Shown: positions 16,774 through 25,948, counted from the stretch's first letter. The stretch: 50,356 bases of DNA from Clostridiales bacterium (GCA_012837525.1 DUQZ01000061.1:1-50356); one strand, 5' to 3'. Program-made: numbers and translations. Notes: generated by a model not told the origin, from the sequence alone.

Positions 16774-17133
16774 TTACACCAGGGTGCGGGTCGCCACCAG
16801 GTTGACCCCGGTGCCCGCCACATTTTCTTTGAGGACATCGCCCAGCAAAATGGGCATGCGCAGCTGCAGGGCGTTGATTTCGTCCATGCACTCAGCGATT
16901 TTGTCCTTGGGGATGGGGGTTTCGGTCTTTAAGCTGATGGGCACCGCGCTGCCGATGACGGGCGCAACCGCGGTCACCATACGCATGGGCATCACGCTTT
17001 CCTGCCGGGCGTAGACCTCCCCGCGCTTGCAGGCGTTGCCGGTGACGCTTTCAAACTGGCCGTCTTCCAGGGTGACGGTCATCCGGCAGCCCACAGGGCA
17101 GGAGATGCAGGTAATCATCTTGGTTTCACGCAT
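16774..17133 (-). CDS. DUF1667 family cysteine-motif protein
   Basis: 119 residues from ATG 17133, behind AAGGAAGGA. The N-terminus carries CISCPVGC and then GNACKRG, together a C-x2-C-x3-C ... C pattern that looks like a [4Fe-4S] ligand set. The rest is a small domain ending GTGVNLVATRTL. Family members usually sit beside glycerol-3-phosphate/FAD dehydrogenase genes (glpA-like) in Firmicutes. Here there is no such partner: it overlaps pepV by eight bases and is followed by manA. The function is unknown and a redox role is inferred from the cysteines. Confidence 0.85.
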   Translation of the reverse strand: MRETKMITCISCPVGCRMTVTLEDGQFESVTGNACKRGEVYARQESVMPMRMVTAVAPVIGSAVPISLKTETPIPKDKIAECMDEINALQLRMPILLGDVLKENVAGTGVNLVATRTLV

Positions 17134-18517
17134 CACGCAGTCCTTCCTTGCCCGCCAGGTTGATGATGGCGTGGGCAAAAATCTTCATGCTGGTCATCAA
17201 TTTGTCAATGCTGATATGCTCGTCCGCCTGGTGGGCCACGTCCGGGTCCTCCGGGAAGCTGGCGCCGAAGGCGACACCTTCCTCCAGCATGCGCGCATAG
17301 GTGCCGCCGCCGGTGGACAGGGTGGTTTTTTCCCGTCCGGTCACACCGTGGTAGGCATCCAGCAAGCCCTGCACCAGTGCGCTGGACGCGGGCACATAAT
17401 GGGGCAGTTTGAAGGAGTTTTGGGTCACCTCAAAGCCCGGCAGGTGCGAGTCCACAATGTCCCGGACGCGCTCGCCCGCGATAAGCAGGGGATAGCGGAT
17501 GTCCAGGGCCGCGCTCAATGTGTCGCCCTTCAAACGGATAATACCCAGGTTGCAGGTCAGCGGGCCGCTGGCCTTGTCCTCCGCCTTGATGCCAAGGCTC
17601 TCCCCATAGGAATCTGTCCCGATGGCGTCTGCCAGGGTGGCGATGGGGCCGGTCGCGCCCAGTTCCTTTATGGTAATCAAAAGCTGTCCAATGGCGTTGC
17701 GCGCGGTCTCGGGGTAGGCGGCGTGGCCGTTGATGCCGGTTGCCAGGATGCGCACCGCGCCGTTTTCCATCTTCGCTTCCACCGGCCAGCCATACTGTTT
17801 GGAGACCCCGGCCACCTTTTCAATCAGGCTGGCGTCGCCTTCAACCAACGCGCTGGCTTTGCCGGGAATCACGTTGCGGCGCTCGCCCACATTCAGCTCC
17901 AGCACGCGCAGGCCGTCTTCCGGTACCCGCGCTGTGATCTCGATGCCCACCATGCCCTTTTCCAGGTTGATGATGGGGTAGCTGGCGTCCGGGCTGAAGC
18001 CGGTTTTGGGCATGGTGGCCACTTTTTTATAGTGTTTCATGTCTTCCATGCCGCTTTCCTCGTCGCAGCCAAAGATCAGGGTCACTTTGCGCTTGAGGGG
18101 AATGCCCGCCTTTTTCACGGCGACCATGGCATACAGCGCGGCAGCCAGGGGGCCCTTGTCATCGCTGGTGCCGCGGCCATACATCAAATCGCCCTCAATC
18201 TGCGCGCCGAAAGGCTCCCGCGTCCAGCCGTCGCCGACGGGTACCACGTCCACATGCGCAAGGATGCCCAGCGCGTCCGCGTCACTGCCTTTGCCCATCT
18301 TGGCGTCGCCCGCGTAGCCGTCATAATCCTTTACCTCAAAGCCCAATGCGCGGCAGTCTGCCAGCGTCTTGTCCAGCATCTGGCGCAGCGGCTGGCCAAA
18401 GGGGGCGTTTTCTGCCGCGTCCTCCTTCAAACTGGGGATGCGGACCCACTCCTGCAGGGTCTTGACCATGGGCTCCCGCAGGCTTTCCAGCAGCTTGTCA
18501 AATTCCTTGTGTGTCAT
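17126..18517 (-). CDS. pepV: Dipeptidase PepV (M20 family)
   Basis: 463 residues, the usual PepV length. M20 metal-site motifs are in order: ILAHVDVVPVGDGW (His, Asp), GRGTSDDKGPLAAALYAM (bridging Asp), CDEESGMEDMKHY (catalytic Glu and Glu ligand) and TGGGTYARMLEEGVAFG near the C-terminus. It is a cytoplasmic di-zinc enzyme that splits dipeptides with an unblocked N-terminus. It starts four bases after the end of the upstream lyase gene and overlaps the DUF1667 gene, so it belongs to the same operon. A longer open frame on the opposite strand is a shadow of this gene. Confidence 0.93.
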   Translation of the reverse strand: MTHKEFDKLLESLREPMVKTLQEWVRIPSLKEDAAENAPFGQPLRQMLDKTLADCRALGFEVKDYDGYAGDAKMGKGSDADALGILAHVDVVPVGDGWTREPFGAQIEGDLMYGRGTSDDKGPLAAALYAMVAVKKAGIPLKRKVTLIFGCDEESGMEDMKHYKKVATMPKTGFSPDASYPIINLEKGMVGIEITARVPEDGLRVLELNVGERRNVIPGKASALVEGDASLIEKVAGVSKQYGWPVEAKMENGAVRILATGINGHAAYPETARNAIGQLLITIKELGATGPIATLADAIGTDSYGESLGIKAEDKASGPLTCNLGIIRLKGDTLSAALDIRYPLLIAGERVRDIVDSHLPGFEVTQNSFKLPHYVPASSALVQGLLDAYHGVTGREKTTLSTGGGTYARMLEEGVAFGASFPEDPDVAHQADEHISIDKLMTSMKIFAHAIINLAGKEGLRDA

Positions 18518-18521
18518 GTTG

Positions 18522-19697
18522 TTACCCTTCCTTTATCGCGTGCGCGAAGCGCTGCACGCCTTCCAATAATTGCCCCTGGGGGCAGCCATAGTTAATACGC
18601 ATAAATCCTTCGCCGCTGCTCTCGCCAAAGAACTGGCCGTCTGTGAGCACCACGCCATGGCGCCGGCAGCGCCCGTCCACATCGCAGTGCGGCACCTCAT
18701 AGGGGCGGATGTCCACCCAGGCTAGGAAGGTGGCTTCCATCGGGGTAAGCACCGCGTGGGGGAGCAACTCCGCAATAATGTTTTTTAAGGTTTCCTGATT
18801 GCTGTGCAGGTACTGCATCAGCCCGTCCAGCCAGTCATCACACTGGGTGTAGGCCGCGCGGGTGGCAGTGAGGGCAAAGATGTTGCCGGCTTGCGCGCCC
18901 ACGCGCTCCAGGTGGCGCCGCAGCAGGCTGATGATGTCGTGATCCCGGCAGATGGCGGTCGCCTGCTGCAACCCCGCGATGTTGAAGGTTTTGCTGGCGG
19001 AGACCAGGGCAATGGTACCCTCCCCGGCTTCTGGAAGGGAGAGGACGGGTACAAAACTACGGGGCGCGAACACAAAATCGGCATGGATTTCGTCCGACAC
19101 CAGCCGGGCTTTGTAACGGTTGAGAAGGGACAGCAAGGCCCGCAGCTCCTCCTGTGACCAGGCGCGGCTGACAGGGTTGTGCGGGTTGCAGAGGATCATC
19201 AGCCGCGCGCCCTGCTTCAAGAAGCGCTCAATCGCGTCAAAATCCATGGTGTAGCGGCCATCCGCGTCCCGGCATAAGCCGGCGTCCAACACCACCCGGC
19301 CGCTTTCCTGGACGCTGGAAATAAAGGGGCCGTACACGGGGGTCTGGATGATGACACCATCGCCCGGCTGGGTCATGGTCTGCACGCAGGCGCGCAGGCC
19401 GGTGACCACGGTGGGCATCATCAGCAGGTCCTCTTTTTGTAGGCACAGCCTGTGTCGGCGTGCCCAGAACCCAATCAGCGCCTCCGCGTCCGTATCATCC
19501 GGGAAGGTATAGCCAAAGCAGGCATGCTCCGCGCGCGCTTTGAGCGCGTCGGTAATGGGCTTGGCGCAGGCAAAATCCATGTCCGCCACCCACAGGGGCA
19601 CCATGCCCTCCTGGATGAAGCTTCTGGCGCACCACTTTAGACTGTTGGTGCTTGTGCGGTCAATCCCGGCATCAAAAAATGCCTGGTCATATGTCAT
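18522..19697 (-). CDS. MalY/PatB-type PLP-dependent C-S lyase/aminotransferase
   Basis: 391 residues, fold type I PLP enzyme. The N-terminus (RTSTNSLKW ... PLWVADMDFACAKPI) is the hallmark of the MalY/PatB group. NPHNPVSRAWSQEEL and SDEIHADFVF bind the cofactor, and VSASKTFNIAGLQQA contains the PLP lysine. Members act as cystathionine beta-lyases or cysteine-S-conjugate lyases, and Escherichia MalY also modulates maltose genes. Here the neighbours are RNA modification and peptidase genes, so the simplest role is sulfur amino acid metabolism. It overlaps the upstream methyltransferase gene by 11 bases. Confidence 0.9.
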   Translation of the reverse strand: MTYDQAFFDAGIDRTSTNSLKWCARSFIQEGMVPLWVADMDFACAKPITDALKARAEHACFGYTFPDDTDAEALIGFWARRHRLCLQKEDLLMMPTVVTGLRACVQTMTQPGDGVIIQTPVYGPFISSVQESGRVVLDAGLCRDADGRYTMDFDAIERFLKQGARLMILCNPHNPVSRAWSQEELRALLSLLNRYKARLVSDEIHADFVFAPRSFVPVLSLPEAGEGTIALVSASKTFNIAGLQQATAICRDHDIISLLRRHLERVGAQAGNIFALTATRAAYTQCDDWLDGLMQYLHSNQETLKNIIAELLPHAVLTPMEATFLAWVDIRPYEVPHCDVDGRCRRHGVVLTDGQFFGESSGEGFMRINYGCPQGQLLEGVQRFAHAIKEG

Positions 19698-20292
19698 GTT
19701 GTGCCCTCCCGCAAAAATAGATGTGGTAGCCCTTTTTCCGGTTCACAAGCCGGACGTCCTCAAACAATGTCTGCAAAAACTCCTTGGTGGACAGCGCCCC
19801 CTGCTGCTTGCGGATCACGATGGCCAGAGTGCCGCCCTCCGCCAGATGCCGCGCGCTGTCCTCGTACAATGAATAGACCAGCTGCTTCCCGGCCCGGATG
19901 GGCGGGTTAAGCAGGATCCAGTCAAAGGGGCCTTGCACCTGCTCAAAGCCATCCCCTGTGACCACCTGCGCCTGTACGCCGTTTCGTGCCAGGTTCCGCT
20001 TGGCCAGCTCCGCCGCGCGGGTGTTGACATCCGTCATCACAAGGTCCAAAGTGGGCTTGATTTTTTTGCTGATCACGCCTACAGCGCCCCAGCCGCAGCC
20101 CAAATCCAGCACCCGGCCGGACAGATGCGGCAGCGCCTCATTCAGCAGAAGGCTTGTGCCTTCGTCCAGCCCGTCACGGGAGAAGACGCCGGCATCGGTC
20201 TCGAAAATAAAATCTGTTCCTTCAAAGGAGACCTTAACTTCCCGCAGGTCATGGTCAGAGGTGGGGTGCGCCTCAAAATACTGCTCAGCCAA
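19687..20292 (-). CDS. RsmC-like class I SAM-dependent methyltransferase
   Basis: 201 residues. It carries the SAM site VLDLGCGWGAVGV (about 61-73), an acidic second motif (VMTDVN) and the catalytic NPPIRAGK (about 129-136). NPP[FI] is the signature of N-methyltransferases acting on exocyclic base amines, as in RsmC and RsmD. The N-terminal HYF-like start (EQYFEAHPTSDHD) and TDAGVFSRDGLDEGTSLLL are as in the Bacillus YbxB group. It likely methylates G1207-type guanine in 16S rRNA, which is inference from family. It overlaps rsuA by eight bases, which supports a joint role in small-subunit rRNA modification. Confidence 0.88.
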   Translation of the reverse strand: MAEQYFEAHPTSDHDLREVKVSFEGTDFIFETDAGVFSRDGLDEGTSLLLNEALPHLSGRVLDLGCGWGAVGVISKKIKPTLDLVMTDVNTRAAELAKRNLARNGVQAQVVTGDGFEQVQGPFDWILLNPPIRAGKQLVYSLYEDSARHLAEGGTLAIVIRKQQGALSTKEFLQTLFEDVRLVNRKKGYHIYFCGRAQHDI

Positions 20293-21013
20293 GGTCTACC
20301 GCCTCCTTCAATGCCCGCATTTCCGCGTCTGTCAGCTCTCTGTATGCCCCCACGGGCAAATTCTTGTCCAGTCCAACCGGGCCAAAGCGTAGGCGCTTGA
20401 GGGCGAGCACCTCATGCCCGCGGCTTGCAAACATCCGCCGCACCTGGCGGTGCTTGCCCTCCGTCAAAATCACCTGCGCGGTGCTGGTTTCGTCGTTTGC
20501 GTCCAGGATGCGCATATCCGCGGGCTTCGCGGTGAAATCATTCAGCGCGATGCCTTCGGCAAAGGCCTGTACATCCGCCGCGTCCAGTTTGCCTGCCACT
20601 TGCGCTTCATAAAGCTTTTCAATCCCGCGTTTGGGGGAGAGCAGGCGGTGCGCTAATTCACCATCGGTCATCAGCAAGAGGAGGCCCGAGGTATCCTTGT
20701 CCAGCCGGCCCACCGGCATGCACCTGCGTTTTACAAATAAGGGGGGCAACAGGTCCATCACGGTGGGTGCTTTGCTGTCCCTGGCCGCGGTCAAAAGCCC
20801 TGTGGGCTTGTGCAGCAGGATATACAGCTCACTGTCCCCGCGCAAAGGGGTTTGGTCCAGCGTCAAGGCCAAACTGGCGTCCACCCTGGCGTCCGGCGTC
20901 CTGATTACCTGGCCTGCTGCCTGCACTCTGCCCGCCCGGATGGCCTGCTTGGCCTCCGCGCGGCTTAGGTCGGTGCGGTCGGAGATCAGCTTATCCAAGC
21001 GCGCTTTGCTCAT
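20285..21013 (-). CDS. rsuA: 16S rRNA pseudouridine synthase, RsuA family
   Basis: 242 residues from ATG 21013, which overlaps the preceding gene by ATGA. An N-terminal S4 RNA-binding domain (ARLDKLISDRTDLSRAEAKQAIRAGRV) is followed by the catalytic domain. The motif VGRLDKDTSGLLLLMTDGELAH carries the active-site aspartate, and TEGKHRQVRRMFASRGHEVLALKRLRFGP is the conserved C-terminal block. RsuA makes pseudouridine 516 in 16S rRNA. RluB/E-like 23S specificity cannot be excluded from sequence alone. Confidence 0.9.
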   Translation of the reverse strand: MSKARLDKLISDRTDLSRAEAKQAIRAGRVQAAGQVIRTPDARVDASLALTLDQTPLRGDSELYILLHKPTGLLTAARDSKAPTVMDLLPPLFVKRRCMPVGRLDKDTSGLLLLMTDGELAHRLLSPKRGIEKLYEAQVAGKLDAADVQAFAEGIALNDFTAKPADMRILDANDETSTAQVILTEGKHRQVRRMFASRGHEVLALKRLRFGPVGLDKNLPVGAYRELTDAEMRALKEAVDLG

Positions 21014-21921
21014 GCGCCGGCTTGGTGGTCTTCCGTCATCACGGCGCACAGCGCCAGCTTGCGCAGCGGCAGGATGGGCAGCCACAACACCAGCAAAATA
21101 ACCGCGATCATAATGGGCACCATGGCCGGGAAATCAAACTTCAGCAAGTTGGCGGCGGCGTTTAGGTAATCCAGCGCCAGCATGCCCACCCGCGGCAGGG
21201 ACATCAGGTGGTTTACAATCACCGCCATCACCCCGATGATGGCAGGCAGGGTCAACAGCGCGTTTTTGAATACGGTATTGCGGATGGTGCGCTTGCGGCG
21301 CTTGCGCAGCGCGTGCGCATGGTCCAGCGAGAGCCCGATGCCCTGCTCAATCACAGCCTGGTGCTCAAAGGCAACGCCGCGCAGCCAGCCCAGGGCGGCC
21401 AGGATGGCGGAGGCGATGCCCACCACGCCGGTGATGATGGCGCCGCCCAAAAAGCCCTTGCCAATCACATCCCCAATGCGGGAGATGGCCAGCATCGGCA
21501 CGGTGAAATCCGGGTAGGGCATCAGGTAGTAATACAGCCCCGCGAACACAAAAAAGGGCAGGATGAAGGGCAGCGCGCGCAGCAGGCGCACCAGCGCCGC
21601 GCGCAGCCAGATTAAATAATTGCGGCCATTGATGCGGGCGTCCCGCGCAAAGCCCTGCAGCTGCGCCTTTTTGGCGGCGGCCTGGAAGCGCATGGGCATC
21701 ACCAGCAGCACATACAGGGGCAGGGAAAACAGGAAGCCAAAGGCCATGGCGTAGTTCTTGTTAAAATTGAAGAACGATCCGGTCGCGACCGCGTAAATAA
21801 AGGGAATGAAGGCAATGGCCCGGATCAGCAATTGAAACAGCAGCGTCATGATGACCTGCGGGAACTTGTTTTTGTACACCTGCCAGCCGCGGCGGTGGGG
21901 GCTTTGGATTGGTGCTTGCAT
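21010..21921 (-). CDS. Uncharacterised polytopic membrane protein
   Basis: 303 residues, not recognised. It begins MQAPIQSPHRRGWQVYKN and has about six hydrophobic segments, with a basic cytoplasmic loop (HALRKRRKRTIRN) between the fourth and fifth. ATG 21921 has GAGGAGG upstream. It is the first gene of the minus-strand operon that continues with rsuA, linked by ATGA. The layout resembles small clostridial membrane proteins of DUF975 type in having an N-terminal Trp-rich amphipathic start, but I cannot assign it to that family with confidence. Confidence 0.75.
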   Translation of the reverse strand: MQAPIQSPHRRGWQVYKNKFPQVIMTLLFQLLIRAIAFIPFIYAVATGSFFNFNKNYAMAFGFLFSLPLYVLLVMPMRFQAAAKKAQLQGFARDARINGRNYLIWLRAALVRLLRALPFILPFFVFAGLYYYLMPYPDFTVPMLAISRIGDVIGKGFLGGAIITGVVGIASAILAALGWLRGVAFEHQAVIEQGIGLSLDHAHALRKRRKRTIRNTVFKNALLTLPAIIGVMAVIVNHLMSLPRVGMLALDYLNAAANLLKFDFPAMVPIMIAVILLVLWLPILPLRKLALCAVMTEDHQAGA

Positions 21922-21948
21922 GGACTACCTCCTCAAATCTACCTTTTT

Positions 21949-21977
21949 AGTATACAAAAAAAGAGCCGCGCGTTCAA
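21949..21977 (-). promoter_or_regulatory. Promoter of the rsuA-pepV-manA operon
   Basis: Read on the minus strand: TTGAAC (21977-21972), a 17-base spacer and TATACT (21954-21949), 28 bases before the ATG at 21921. The -35 box lies in the loop of the upstream terminator and the spacer contains its T-run, so the two signals overlap. Confidence 0.7.
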
Positions 21978-21991
21978 GGAAATCGGCTCTT
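21956..21991 (-). terminator. Terminator of the uvrA/zinc-ribbon transcript
   Basis: On the minus strand AAGAGCCG (21991-21984) pairs with CGGCTCTT (21968-21961), followed by a run of seven T. It ends the uvrA transcript 20 bases after the zinc-ribbon gene. Confidence 0.8.
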
Positions 21992-22011
21992 TTGGATGGA
22001 TGATGGACGCA

Positions 22012-22212
22012 TCAGGATTCACCAGTCAAATCGGGCGGTTCTGCCGGTTCAAAGACCTTGTCCTCCGCCATTTGGCGGATGGTATCCAGGTCAAGCGGCG
22101 TGTCCCTGGATATGCAGGCGGCGCACACATAGCCGCAGTGCGGGCACACACAGCGCGCCTGGTTTTGCGCCTGGGGCATAAAATCCCCGCAAAAGGGGCA
22201 GGCGCAGCGCAT
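22012..22212 (-). CDS. Small zinc-ribbon protein coupled to uvrA
   Basis: 66 residues. It has three cysteine pairs in the first 35 residues (CPFCGD, CPHCGY, CAAC), which suggests a double zinc ribbon or rubredoxin-like knuckles. An acidic helical tail follows (LDTIRQMAEDKVFEPAEPPD). The ATG shares one base with the uvrA stop (TGATG), so it is translated by ribosomes finishing uvrA. A terminator follows 20 bases later. Homologues were not recognised. A nucleic acid or protein adaptor role is only suggested by the ribbons and the SOS-type context. Confidence 0.75.
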   Translation of the reverse strand: MRCACPFCGDFMPQAQNQARCVCPHCGYVCAACISRDTPLDLDTIRQMAEDKVFEPAEPPDLTGES

Positions 22213-25040
22213 CAGGAAATGCCCGCCTTGCGCAGGTATTCACCAGTATAGCTTTGGGATGACTTGGCGATGTCCTCCGGCGTGCCGGTGGCAATCACCT
22301 CACCGCCGCGGTCACCGCCGTCGGGCCCCAGGTCGATGATATAGTCCGCGGCCTTGAGCACATCCAGGTTGTGCTCAATGACCAGCACCGTGTTGCCGGA
22401 CTTGGTCAGCCGCTGCAGCACCTTAATCAGACGCGCTACATCATCAATGTGCAGCCCGGTGGTGGGCTCATCCAGCAGCACCAGCGTCTTGCCGGTGGCT
22501 CTTTTGGACAGTTCTGTCGCCAGCTTCACCCGTTGCGCTTCGCCGCCCGACAGGGTGGTGGAGGGCTGCCCCAGTTTGATATAGGTCAATCCTACATCCG
22601 CCAGCGTCTTTAGTTTGCGCTTGATGGTGGGGTGGTGTTCAAAAAAGGCCAGTGCCTCATCCACCGTCATCTCCAGCACATCTGAGATGGTTTTGCCGCG
22701 GTAGCGGATCTGGAGGGTTTCCTGGCTGTAGCGCTTGCCCTTGCACACCTCGCAGGGCACGTAGAGGTCGGCTAAAAAGTGCATCTCAATCTTGAGCATG
22801 CCGTCCCCGCTGCAGGCCTCACACCGCCCGCCCTTGACGTTGAAGGAGAAGCGGCCTTCCTTGTAGCCCCGCGCCTTGGCCTCCGGCGTCATCGCGAACA
22901 CTTTGCGGATCAAATCAAACACGCCCGTGTAGGTGGCGGGGTTGCTGCGCGGGGTGCGGCCGATGGGGGACTGGTCGATGTTGATGATTTTGTCCAGATG
23001 TTCCAGACCCTTGATGGCGGTATGCGCGCCGGGATAGGTGCTGGCGCGGTTCAAGTCCCGGGCCAGGGCCTTGTACAAAATCTCGTTCACCAGGCTGCTT
23101 TTGCCGCTGCCGGATACGCCCGACACCGCGCAGAACACGCCCAGGGGGAACTTGACATCCTGGTTTTTGAGGTTGTTGGCGCGCGCGCCCTTCACCGTCA
23201 GCCAGCCGGTGGGCTTTTTGCGCTTGGTGGGCACGGGGATGTATTTGCGTCCGGACAGGTAATCTGCGGTGAGGGAGTCCTCACAGGCCATCACCTCATC
23301 CAGCGTGCCCTGGGTGACGATGTGCCCGCCCATCTGCCCGGCGCCCGGGCCGATGTCCACCAGGTAATCCGCGGCGCGCAGGGTTTCCTCATCATGCTCC
23401 ACCACAATCAGGGTGTTGCCTAAATCGCGCAGGCGGCGCAGGGTGCCCAGCAGGCGCGCGTTGTCCTTTTGGTGCAGGCCGATCGAAGGCTCGTCCAAAA
23501 TGTACAGCACACCCACCAAGCCCGAGCCAATCTGTGTAGCCAGGCGGATGCGCTGGGACTCACCGCCCGACAGGGTGGCCGCCGCGCGGGAGAGGCTGAG
23601 ATAATCCAGCCCCACATCGCGCAGGAAAGAAAGCCTTGCGCGCAATTCCTTGATGATCTGCGCCGCGATCATGGTATGGGTCTGGCTCAGGTTCAGGCTT
23701 TCCAAAAAGCGCTGGGCTTCGGTCAGGTTCAAGGCGCTCAAATCCGCCAGGTTCATCCCGCCCACGGTAACAGCCAGGGCCTCCGGCTTCAGCCGCTTGC
23801 CCTGGCAGGCGGGACAGGGCTCCTCCCGCATGAAGGATTCATACATCGCCTTGGCCGCGTCGCTGGTGGTTTCCCGGTAGCGGCGCATCAGGGTGGGGAT
23901 GATGCCCTCATAGCTTACGTTATAGGTGCCCGAGCCGGAGATGCTCTCATACCGCATGGGCACCTTCACGCCGCCGGTGCCGTACAGGATGATGTCCAGG
24001 ATGTCCCTGGGCAATTCGCCCACAGGCGTATCCATGCTGAACTTGTATTTCTCGCTCAGCCCCACAAACATCATGTGCGACATGGAGCTTTCATCCCCGC
24101 TGCTGTTCCAGCCCATGGCGCTCACCGCGCCCTGGTTGAGGGATTTGGACATATCCGGCAGCACCAGGTCCACCGGGATGTTCTTGAGCACGCCCAGGCC
24201 GGAACACTCCGGGCAGGCGCCATAGGGTGAGTTGAAGGAGAACATCCGCGGCGCCAGTTCCTCAATATTGATGTTGCAGTCCGGGCAGGCGTAGTTCTGG
24301 GAGAACAGCATGCGCTCCCCGCCCTCCAGCGGCTGCACCGCCATCAATCCGCCCGCTTCGCGCAGGGCGGTTTCGATGGAGCCGGACAGGCGGGTGCGGA
24401 TATCCGGTTTCACGATCACCCGGTCCACCACCAGGTCAATGTCATGGCGCTTTTTCTTGTCCAGGGCGGGCAGATCGTCCAGGTCATACACCGTGCCGTC
24501 AATCTGCACACGCACAAAGCCGGACTTGGCTGCGTTGTCCAGCAGCTTGGCGTGCTCGCCCTTGCGCGCGCGCACCACTGGCGCCAGGATCAACAAACGC
24601 GTATCCTCTGGCATTTGCAGGATGGCGTCCACCATCTGGTCCACCGTCTGTTGGCGGATCTCCACCCCGCACTTGGGGCAATGGGGAATGCCAATGCGCG
24701 CGTAAAGCAGGCGCAGGTAGTCGTGGATCTCCGTCACCGTGCCCACGGTGGAGCGCGGGTTGTGCCCGGATGTCTTCTGGTCAATCGAAATCGCAGGGGA
24801 GAGGCCGTCAATGGCATCCACATCCGGCTTTTCCATCTGCCCCAAAAACTGGCGGGCGTAGCTGGACATGCTTTCTACATAGCGGCGCTGGCCTTCGGCG
24901 TAAATGGTGTCAAAGGCCAAAGAGGACTTGCCGGAGCCCGACAAGCCTGTAAATACAATCAGTTTATTGCGCGGCAGCGTCAGGTCCACATTTTTGAGGT
25001 TGTGTTCCCGCGCGCCCTTGATGATCAACGCGTCATTCAT
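22212..25040 (-). CDS. uvrA: Excinuclease ABC subunit A
   Basis: 942 residues, full length. UvrA finds bulky DNA lesions and loads UvrB in nucleotide excision repair. Two ABC ATPase halves are present: Walker [17 protein letters not shown] near the start and [16 protein letters not shown] at about 640, signatures LSGGESQRI and LSGGEAQRV, and LDEPSIGLH and LDEPTTGLH. The zinc modules are CPDCNIN...CPECSG and CEACSGDG...CEVCKGK. Upstream is a promoter with a LexA-type box, so it should be induced by DNA damage. Confidence 0.97.
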   Translation of the reverse strand: MNDALIIKGAREHNLKNVDLTLPRNKLIVFTGLSGSGKSSLAFDTIYAEGQRRYVESMSSYARQFLGQMEKPDVDAIDGLSPAISIDQKTSGHNPRSTVGTVTEIHDYLRLLYARIGIPHCPKCGVEIRQQTVDQMVDAILQMPEDTRLLILAPVVRARKGEHAKLLDNAAKSGFVRVQIDGTVYDLDDLPALDKKKRHDIDLVVDRVIVKPDIRTRLSGSIETALREAGGLMAVQPLEGGERMLFSQNYACPDCNINIEELAPRMFSFNSPYGACPECSGLGVLKNIPVDLVLPDMSKSLNQGAVSAMGWNSSGDESSMSHMMFVGLSEKYKFSMDTPVGELPRDILDIILYGTGGVKVPMRYESISGSGTYNVSYEGIIPTLMRRYRETTSDAAKAMYESFMREEPCPACQGKRLKPEALAVTVGGMNLADLSALNLTEAQRFLESLNLSQTHTMIAAQIIKELRARLSFLRDVGLDYLSLSRAAATLSGGESQRIRLATQIGSGLVGVLYILDEPSIGLHQKDNARLLGTLRRLRDLGNTLIVVEHDEETLRAADYLVDIGPGAGQMGGHIVTQGTLDEVMACEDSLTADYLSGRKYIPVPTKRKKPTGWLTVKGARANNLKNQDVKFPLGVFCAVSGVSGSGKSSLVNEILYKALARDLNRASTYPGAHTAIKGLEHLDKIINIDQSPIGRTPRSNPATYTGVFDLIRKVFAMTPEAKARGYKEGRFSFNVKGGRCEACSGDGMLKIEMHFLADLYVPCEVCKGKRYSQETLQIRYRGKTISDVLEMTVDEALAFFEHHPTIKRKLKTLADVGLTYIKLGQPSTTLSGGEAQRVKLATELSKRATGKTLVLLDEPTTGLHIDDVARLIKVLQRLTKSGNTVLVIEHNLDVLKAADYIIDLGPDGGDRGGEVIATGTPEDIAKSSQSYTGEYLRKAGIS

Positions 25041-25063
25041 ACAGTCACTTTCATGGCATGGGA

Positions 25064-25082
25064 TTGTTCATCGCATGAACAA
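25064..25082. repeat. Inverted repeat in the uvrA leader
   Basis: TTGTTCATCGCATGAACAA is a perfect 8-3-8 inverted repeat lying just after the -10 of the uvrA promoter, so it would form a hairpin at the 5' end of the uvrA mRNA. It is not a LexA box, because its half-sites point the wrong way. It may stabilise the transcript or bind another regulator. Confidence 0.5.
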
Positions 25083-25086
25083 GGCA

Positions 25087-25115
25087 ATAATAGCACATAT
25101 GTTCGCCTTGTTCAA
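25087..25115 (-). promoter_or_regulatory. uvrA promoter with LexA (DinR) box
   Basis: On the minus strand: TTGAAC (25115-25110), a 17-base spacer and TATTAT (25092-25087). The spacer contains CGAACATATGTGCT (25105-25092), which matches the Gram-positive SOS consensus CGAACRNRYGTTYG except for two positions in the second half-site. LexA bound there would block RNA polymerase. The -35 overlaps the last codons of znuB. Confidence 0.8.
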
Positions 25116-25948
25116 GCGGCAGGCTTCAGTTTCCGGCTACGCAGTCTGGCGATGAGCGCGAACAGCAAGAACATCAGGGCGTTTACCAGCACCACGCTGG
25201 CGCCCGCCGGCGTGGACAGCAAATAGGAGATGGACATGCCGATAAAAAAGCTGATCAGGCTTACGCCCGCCGCGGTCAGGGTAACCGTCTTGAAGCTTTT
25301 GCACAGCCGCATCGCGGTCAGCGCCGGGAAGATCACCAGGGAGGAGATCAGCATCGCGCCCATCAGGCGCATGCCCAGCACGATGGTGACGGCGGTGAGC
25401 ACGGCAATCAGCGTGTTGTACAGCCCCGCCTTCAGGCCGGTCGCCCGGGCGAAGGCTTCGTCAAAGGTGACCGTGAAAATGCGGCGGTAGTAGAGGATAA
25501 AAAGGATCAGCACCGCGCCGCCCAAGATCAGGCTGATGGTGAGATCGTCCTTTGACATCACCAAAATGCTGCCAAACAGGTAGCCGGAGATGTCCGCGTT
25601 GGCGTTGCGGGCCAGGGAGAGGACCATCACGCCCACGGCCAAAGCAGCGGTGGCAATCATGCCAATGGCCGCGTCGCCCTTGATCTTGCTGGTTTCAGAC
25701 AGGCGCAGCAGCAGGAGGGCAGCCACCACCACCACCGGGATGGTGAAGGCCAGGGGCGCAACCCCCAGCACCATGGCGACGGCCAGCGCGCCAAAGCCCA
25801 CATGGGATAAGCCATCCCCAATCATGGAATAGCGCTTCAGTACCAGGCTCACGCCCAAAAGGGCCGCGCACAGGGACACAATCATTCCCACCAGCACCGC
25901 GCGGGTGATGAAGGCGTAGGAAAACATCTCAAACAGCCAGTCAAACAT
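25112..25948 (-). CDS. znuB: Zinc/manganese ABC transporter permease
   Basis: 278 residues from ATG 25948 (MFDWLFEMFSYAF), which overlaps the ATPase stop by eight bases. About eight hydrophobic segments. The family motifs LVLKRYSMIGDGLSHVGFGALA (ATPase coupling helix) and LGMRLMGAMLISSLVIFPALTAMRL are typical of ZnuB/AdcB/MntB permeases. It forms the membrane channel for zinc delivered by the histidine-rich ZnuA. Manganese or iron cannot be excluded from the permease alone, but the binding protein points to zinc. Confidence 0.93.
   Translation of the reverse strand: MFDWLFEMFSYAFITRAVLVGMIVSLCAALLGVSLVLKRYSMIGDGLSHVGFGALAVAMVLGVAPLAFTIPVVVVAALLLLRLSETSKIKGDAAIGMIATAALAVGVMVLSLARNANADISGYLFGSILVMSKDDLTISLILGGAVLILFILYYRRIFTVTFDEAFARATGLKAGLYNTLIAVLTAVTIVLGMRLMGAMLISSLVIFPALTAMRLCKSFKTVTLTAAGVSLISFFIGMSISYLLSTPAGASVVLVNALMFLLFALIARLRSRKLKPAA

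Noticed and set aside
17027..18595. 522-codon open frame on the plus strand, longer than the gene opposite
   Set aside because: It is antisense to pepV and the DUF1667 gene, has no ribosome binding site and its protein is low-complexity His/Gln/Val-rich, as expected of a GC-rich shadow frame.
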